Shown in pieces: positions 17,923-22,900 of a stretch of 22,900 bases of DNA (the first letter of the stretch is position 1; each line of letters begins with the position of its first letter). The notes under the pieces were generated by a model. That model had not been told where the DNA came from. It did no database searches and saw only the letters and a list, made by a program, of their open reading frames with translations. The translations under genes were made by a program, and so were the position numbers. Source of the DNA: Cylindrodendrum hubeiense (lineage: Eukaryota; Ascomycota; Sordariomycetes; Hypocreales; Nectriaceae); contig JAANBB010000556.1 of assembly GCA_014621425.1 (NCBI GenBank), positions 1 to 22,900 of the forward strand. Direction: 5' to 3'.

Positions 17923-19479
17923 AGGAGGACTGGGAAGAGACCTTGACTGCTCTGACAAGAGGAACTCTGCGAGCAAGGGACCACCATGGTGCAACCCTGG
18001 GCAGCGAGGTACAGAGTGCAGCACATTTACCTTACCTGGGTACCTTAACTGCCCACCGCAGGTACGTACCGGGGGATGCGGAGAGTGAGTTTCCCATCAG
18101 CAGCGCACCACGCCAATCCTGAGTCCCTAGTTGGTTGCGGGTGCGGGCACACGGGCGTGGTGAGTGACGAGCGACGAGCGACGAGTGACTATGGTGTCGT
18201 TGGTAGAGGGAGGGTTGGTTGCTGGCGGTCTTGAATACAATATACCTATCTACCTGCCTACCTGCCTACCCATACCTACCCGATCTATACAGCAAACCAA
18301 CGCATAGACCTACACAGCTCGGGAATTTATTATTCTCCTGTACGGAGTAGTTCCTCGTCTACCCCATCCCATCTCGGTCCGCCTGCCCTCCTCCTCTCTT
18401 GTGTGTGTCATCTTTTTTTTTTCTCCCTGCGCGGCGGCGTCTTCTCTCGTTCTGTCTCGTTCTGGGGTCGACCCAACGACAGGGACCACCCGCCCACACG
18501 CAGCCAATCAGGGCGCATCGCCGTCAGCGGAGCCGGACGCAGGGTGTGGCAGGGCCAGCAAAATCTCCCGCGAAATCAGCCCATTTTTGTCTCCTCATCA
18601 GGTCTGCGGCGCCTGTCCCGACCCGCCTCCGCCTGCTGGCCGACAACATGTCATGCCATTTTTTTCGAGGTGACCTGCCCGAAGCCCTCGTGGCCCTGGT
18701 CGCTGCGTCCTCCCCCCCCCCGACCTCCGGCTCACTGGTTCACTGGCTCCCTGGAGTCCTTGTCCGCCCGTTCGTTATATCTGCCGTTGACGTCGGAATA
18801 GCTTCACGCCTGGCTCTCTTTTTCCTCTCTTGCTTCGCCGGTCCCTCTTCTCCCCGTCGTCGCGCCTGCGTCCGCCGTCCGCCGCTTGTCGCTCGCCGTC
18901 CGTACGCCCCGTCGTCAGTCGCCCTGCCCCGCGGCTTGCCCCGTCCGCCGCCCTCCTCCACCGATCCGTCGTGTCCCGCCCTGTCAGCCGCCTGCCAGCT
19001 GCTCCGTTCCAGCGCCAAACCACCAGCGCCAACTCCCAGCCCGCCGCGCCGCCGATCCAATTAATCGGTGCTTGCTACCTGCAATTACGAAAACCCAACG
19101 CTCAAATCCCTACCACACGCAACACAGAATCGGATCCGAACCCGGCTGCGAGCATTATCCTTCCACCGTTGCTGCGGAAGCTTGGACAAATCGCCGACTG
19201 ATACCGTACGGCACCTGTTGACCGCGTGGACGGACCATCTTGGGCGCAATCACCTCACCTCACCTCGCCTCACCTCGTTCCGCCTTCTTGCGACACTCCC
19301 AACCCAAACGCATACTTTTGTCATCCTCGCCCTCGCGACCACCGCCCTCTATATTCACCCTCGTCCCCCTCGTCCCACCACCGCTTGGTCACTTCCCCGG
19401 ACGACCCTCTATCCCACCTCGCCGGATTCTGAGGTCGTCCATGGTCCTGTGAATCCCCCCCGCTACCTCGAAACCCGTC

Positions 19480-21637
19480 ATGGTACCAGGCATCGTTAAA
19501 TCCGACGACCCAATGGACGACTCCAACAACCGCGACCGCCGTGAAGGCTGGCCCGACACCTTCGACCCCCTCGCCCTCCTCCGAAACCAGCCAGAGCCTC
19601 CCCTAGAATGCCAGGTTTGCGTTGTTGGTGCTGGTCCCGCCGGCCTGATGCTGGCCGCCAACCTGACTAGATATGGAATCAACGTCGAGGTCCTAGATGA
19701 CCGCGCAGACCAGACTACCGCCGGAAGGTAAAGTCGCCCTGCTTCCCTCAGCCTGCGGCGCTGGCCCCATGAACAAGCCCAATTGACCCTTATGTGTGTA
19801 CAGAGCCGACGGTCTACAGCCCAAGACGATCGAGACCTTCAGACAAATGCGACTAGCCGAACCGCTATTAAGGCGAGGTGTCCGTGTCTTCGACATTGCC
19901 TTCTGGCGCAGCACAGCCGACGAGGCCCTCCATAGACTTGGCCGCGAAGTCCACTACCCGCCTATTATTGATGTCCTCGACCCCTACCTGCTCCTGGTCC
20001 ACCAGGGTATGGTCGAAGGCCTCTTCATCGAAGATATGAAGAAGCGAGGCAAGGAGGTCCGTAGAAATATGGCCTTCGAGTCGTACAATGTCCCCGACAG
20101 CAAGCAAGGCCCATTGCAGGTCAACTGCCGCACCAATGTCACTCAGGACAAGCGATCAGTCCTCGCTCAGTACCTGGTCGGATGTGAGTACACCCATTTT
20201 CCCGCCCTGCGCACCCATTGTACCCATGGCTGATCATGACGACAGGTGATGGTGCGCACTCCAAGGTTCGCAAGAGCATCCCCGATGCCAAGGCCATTGG
20301 CATGTCCCAGGCCGCTATCTGGGGTGTTCTCGACGGCGAGCTGATTACCAACTTCCCCGACATCTGGTCCAAGACCCTCGTATTCTCCCAGGAGCACGGC
20401 TCGATCCTTATCATTCCCCGAGAGAGGAATATGACCCGTTTCTACATTGAGCTCAAGGCCGGCGCCAAGACCGATCGCCGCGAGCTGGGTCAGGAGTTCA
20501 TCATGAGGCGGGCCAAGCAGATCATGGCCCCCTTCGAGCTGGACTGGAAATACATTGAGTGGTTTGGCAGATACCAGGTTGGCCAGAGAGTTGCCAGCCG
20601 CTTCGCCGACGGCCACCTCCGAGCCTTCCTTGCTGGAGACGCCAGTCACACCCACTCTCCTAAGTCAGCTCAGGGCATGAACACCTCGATGCACGACTCA
20701 TGGAACTTGTCGTGGAAGTTGAACTTGGCTATTCGAGGCTTGGGCAAGCCTGTCCTCCTTGAGAGCTACGAGGAGGAACGACGAAAGATCGCCCTCGATC
20801 TGGTCAATTTTGACTACGAACATGCGAACCAGATTGCTGGTGGCGATGCCATCGCCCTGGCTGAGAACTTCCGCACCAACGTTCGCTTCATCTCCGGAAT
20901 TGGCGCCGAGTATGCCGAGAATGCCATCAACCGTGCCGCGGTCGGCTCCGCCCAGTTCGTCATGGGTGACGCCAAGCCTGGATGCCTTCTCCCTCCTGCC
21001 AAGGTCACCCGATACCTAGACTCAAACCCCGTCGATATCCAACTTGACATTCCCATGCTGGGACAGTTCCGCATCTACCTGCTCATGTGGGATGTTCAGC
21101 AGTCGGGTCCCTTTTTGGAGACCTTCTGCCAGGCCATTGCCTCCAGCAGCTCCTTCATCAGCCAGCTTTCTGCTGCTGCGAGCACATCGTATGCAAACCA
21201 GCCCAGGGCAGCAGACCCCGAAGACGTATATCTCCGCCCGGAGAGATACACCGCCGTCAGCCACCTGTTCACCTTTGCCCTCATTAGTAAGTATCACCGT
21301 AATTTTGTGCTTGGCAGGATCCTCATATGCTAACTACGACCCAGCTACCATGCCCAAGACGGAGATTGAGCTGTCAGACCTGCCGATGATCCTACAAGAT
21401 AGTCGCTGGACATTCTACCTCGATGACATTCCGGATCAGGACACTCGCGGGTCGCTGTGTACCAACAAGTGGCTAGGCAGCCTCGGACCTGGAGAAGTCG
21501 CCATTGTCAACGTACGCCCAGACGGTTACGTTGGTTCCATTGGAAGATGGGACTCAAGTGTCGATGACTCTGGTGTCGAGGCAGCCCGATGGCTCGATGA
21601 GTATTATGATGGATTCATGCAACTCCCGACAGAGTAG
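19480..21637 (+). CDS. FAD-dependent phenol 2-monooxygenase (phenol hydroxylase family), four exons
   Basis: Exons are 19480-19727, 19804-20183, 20246-21286 and 21345-21637, giving 653 aa, close to the length of characterised fungal phenol hydroxylases. The FAD-binding GxGxxG motif is [15 protein letters not shown] (Gly50, 52, 55). [15 protein letters not shown] spans the first splice and holds Asp85, likely the counterpart of a catalytic Asp. CDGAHS at about 210-215 is the DG motif. [18 protein letters not shown] with Gly340-Asp341 is the second FAD motif, followed by [11 protein letters not shown]. The last part, from about residue 450, matches the thioredoxin-like C-terminal domain of the family. 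The enzyme uses NADPH, FAD and O2 to ortho-hydroxylate a phenolic ring. The exact substrate is unknown. All junctions keep frame. A later in-frame Met at residue 12 is an alternative start. Confidence 0.95.
19728..19803 (+). other. Intron 1 of the phenol hydroxylase gene
   Basis: 76 nt, donor GTAAAG, acceptor TACAG. It joins TTAG-R to ADGLQPK in phase 2. Confidence 0.9.
20184..20245 (+). other. Intron 2 of the phenol hydroxylase gene
   Basis: 62 nt, donor GTGAGT, branch-like CTGAT near the end, acceptor GACAG. It joins QYLVG-C to DGAHS in phase 1. Confidence 0.9.
21287..21344 (+). other. Intron 3 of the phenol hydroxylase gene
   Basis: 58 nt, donor GTAAGT, branch GCTAAC, acceptor CCCAG. It joins TFALI-T to TMPKTEIE in phase 1. 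Confidence 0.92.
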
Positions 21638-22168
21638 GCCCGCGGGCAATAATGAGCTTGAAGACGACCAGCCCGTGCCCACGCACTTACTCCTTTGAAG
21701 GATCAGCTATGGCGTCGTAGGGGAGGGACCCTTAATGGCGACATCGCCGAGTTTGTATATCCGGGAGCACGGAGTTTTTGATATCGAAATTCTTTGCCTA
21801 TCTCAGCCTGGACTGGTCTTGGTGAAGAAGAAGAAGGGGATGATGGACCCCAACACAGCAACGCGAAAGAGAAAGACGAGGAACAAGAAGACAAAGAAGC
21901 GGAGGAACAAGAAAGAGCAAGGAAGGGAAGAAGGAAGAACATGTGGCGGATAGAACGGGGGACAAGACGGTAATATTGCCGCCTCAAAACGGGATGGACT
22001 GCCCATCCGATGACATGTGGGATAGCTCAAGCGGCTATTCCTATCATCAAATCTATTTTATTTGTGATGCCCTCTCATTCCCTTGCACTACCGCCACTCT
22101 TTATGTATATATCATATATATATCAAGTCTACAAAATACTTAAAGATATTTCTCACGTTCACCTCTCC
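21638..22168. other. Convergent 3' spacer with purine-rich tract
   Basis: The spacer holds the 3' ends of two converging genes. The plus strand at about 21864-21939 is almost pure A/G (GAAAGAGAAAG, AAGAAGGAAG types). A stretch of TATATA near 22085-22120 could serve 3'-end formation. No gene is visible. Confidence 0.5.
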
Positions 22169-22900
22169 TTAAAACAAGACAATCGTGATATCTCCCTTGG
22201 CGTCTTCGCCCACCACCCAACGCTCACTGCCGCTCATGAAGCCCTTCCCCAGCAACTCGTCCCACATGCCGCCAGGGAACTGAACCTCGCTCTCCCTTGC
22301 CGGCCCATCGACTCGCTTGTGCATTGTTTCCAGGTCTTCCAACTCCATGTCGCTCCACTCGAACATGGCAAGGAACCCGGCCCGGGTGACTTCCCACCCG
22401 GTCCCTTTCCCGCCATTGTCGCCATCAGAGGCTGGCGGCTCGCGGAGGTACGGCGGGAGGTGGACGGAGAGAGATCGGAGCTTGAAGCATTGTCGCGCGC
22501 TGATGTGGACACCCGCTGCGGTGTCGCGGACTCCGGACACAGTGACGAAGGGGAAGTCGTCGTGGCGCCAGCAGGGCGCTCGGCCCGGCCAAGTTTCTCG
22601 ACTGTCCGAGTTCTCAGAAGTCGCGCAGTGACAGCACGAGACGCGCGGGTTCCCGGTCCTGCTACCATCGGCGTCGCACTGGTCAAGCCATCGCGGGCCG
22701 TCACCTCCAAGAGGAATCCCGGTGCTCCGCACTCGATGTAGAGGCGGTGGGCTGAGCGAGCTGTGTGGCCCGGCCGCCCACCGGTGCGTCTCCTCGACAA
22801 GGTACACATGCCCGCATGCAGCCTGCGATGCCTCATCCCACGTCGTCGCATCGAGAGCCATCCCCCGCAGCGACGGCGTATCCCGTTGTCCAACACCCCA
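22169..22900 (-). CDS. 3' part of an unrecognised gene, cut by the window edge
   Basis: The frame ends at the stop at 22169 and stays open to the window edge, so the true start lies outside. An in-frame ATG at 22861 exists, but the 13 codons before it are also open. The C-terminal third (LRSLSVHLPPYL, GWEVTRAGFLAMFEWSDMEL, WDELLGKGFMSGSERW, GDITIVLF) looks like genuine coding sequence with ordered hydrophobic and acidic segments. The part at about 22550-22780 is less convincing, because an overlapping minus-strand frame (with HRLYIECGAPGFLLEV) also looks protein-like, so an intron or an alternative exon border may lie there. I assign no family. Confidence 0.5.
   Translation of the reverse strand, partial: WGVGQRDTPSLRGMALDATTWDEASQAACGHVYLVEETHRWAAGPHSSLSPPPLHRVRSTGIPLGGDGPRWLDQCDADGSRTGNPRVSCCHCATSENSDSRETWPGRAPCWRHDDFPFVTVSGVRDTAAGVHISARQCFKLRSLSVHLPPYLREPPASDGDNGGKGTGWEVTRAGFLAMFEWSDMELEDLETMHKRVDGPARESEVQFPGGMWDELLGKGFMSGSERWVVGEDAKGDITIVLF

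Larger units (their letters stand above)
15358..19479. other. 4.1-kb gene-free spacer, low-complexity and repeat-rich
   Basis: No frame here shows a domain, a plausible start with codon bias, or matching splice sites. The spacer is a patchwork of short tandem arrays and TACGGAG motifs, several listed separately. Others are a CTACC-type run at about 18250-18280, a GACGAGC-type 7-mer run at about 18164-18188, and GGCTTGTT repeats near 17340-17365. From about 18360 to 19480 the plus strand is strongly pyrimidine-rich, with T10 at 18413-18422 and C10 at 18712-18721. This fits the promoter and a long 5' leader of the phenol hydroxylase gene. A non-coding RNA cannot be excluded. Confidence 0.6.

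Noticed and set aside
17461..18024. A minus-strand frame of 187 codons in the long spacer
   Set aside because: It is proline/serine/cysteine-rich low-complexity sequence over a G-rich repeat, with no domain and no supporting splice sites.
18399..19064. A plus-strand frame of 221 codons before the phenol hydroxylase
   Set aside because: Its Pro/Ser/Arg composition follows from the pyrimidine-rich DNA. All three frames are open here and none has a conserved motif.
1..22900. Secondary-metabolite cluster, CRISPR array or intact transposon
   Set aside because: No PKS, NRPS or terpene synthase, no regularly spaced repeats with unique spacers, and no transposase or terminal repeats were seen. The SDR and monooxygenase are too far apart to call a cluster.

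Overview
The window looks like chromosomal DNA of a filamentous ascomycete (Pezizomycotina, probably a Sordariomycete). The evidence is the gene content (a HET-domain gene, a 2EXR-type gene, a fused pseudouridine glycosidase/kinase, a phenol 2-monooxygenase), short introns of about 49-140 nt with GTAAGT-like donors and CTAAC/CTGAC-like branch points, intron-containing tRNA genes, and gene-poor spacers full of short motifs such as TACGGAG. I cannot name the genus.

Layout. 1-2014: no convincing gene, with one possible relict reading frame near 1110-1292. 2015-2140 (-): a tRNA-Arg gene interrupted by a 53-nt insert with the marks of a spliceosomal intron. 2261-4684 (-): a large HET-domain gene. 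4891-4985 (-): tRNA-Ile(AAU) with an ordinary tRNA intron. 5152-5949 (+): a 2EXR-type gene. 6350-8107 (-): UTP18, a subunit of the SSU processome. 8364-10979 (-): a four-exon gene for a fused PsuG-PsuK (pseudouridine salvage) enzyme with a mitochondrial-type leader. 12272-13169 (+): a three-exon gene for a secreted, N-glycosylated, probably GPI-anchored protein. 14096-15357 (+): a two-exon membrane-associated short-chain dehydrogenase. 15358-19479: a 4.1-kb spacer rich in short repeats. 19480-21637 (+): a four-exon phenol 2-monooxygenase. 22169-22900 (-): the 3' end of an unrecognised gene that leaves the window.

How the genes relate. There is no biosynthetic cluster. UTP18 and psuG-psuK lie head-to-tail on the minus strand and both concern RNA metabolism, but adjacency alone does not prove a link. 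The HET and 2EXR genes form a small accessory block bracketed by two tRNA genes. The SDR and the phenol hydroxylase are oxidoreductases separated by the long spacer.

The most unusual signal is the tRNA-Arg gene. Removing 53 nt gives a regular tRNA-Arg(UCU). The removed piece starts GTACGT, holds ACTAAC, ends CAACAG, and interrupts the tRNA before position 32 instead of at the usual 37/38 site.
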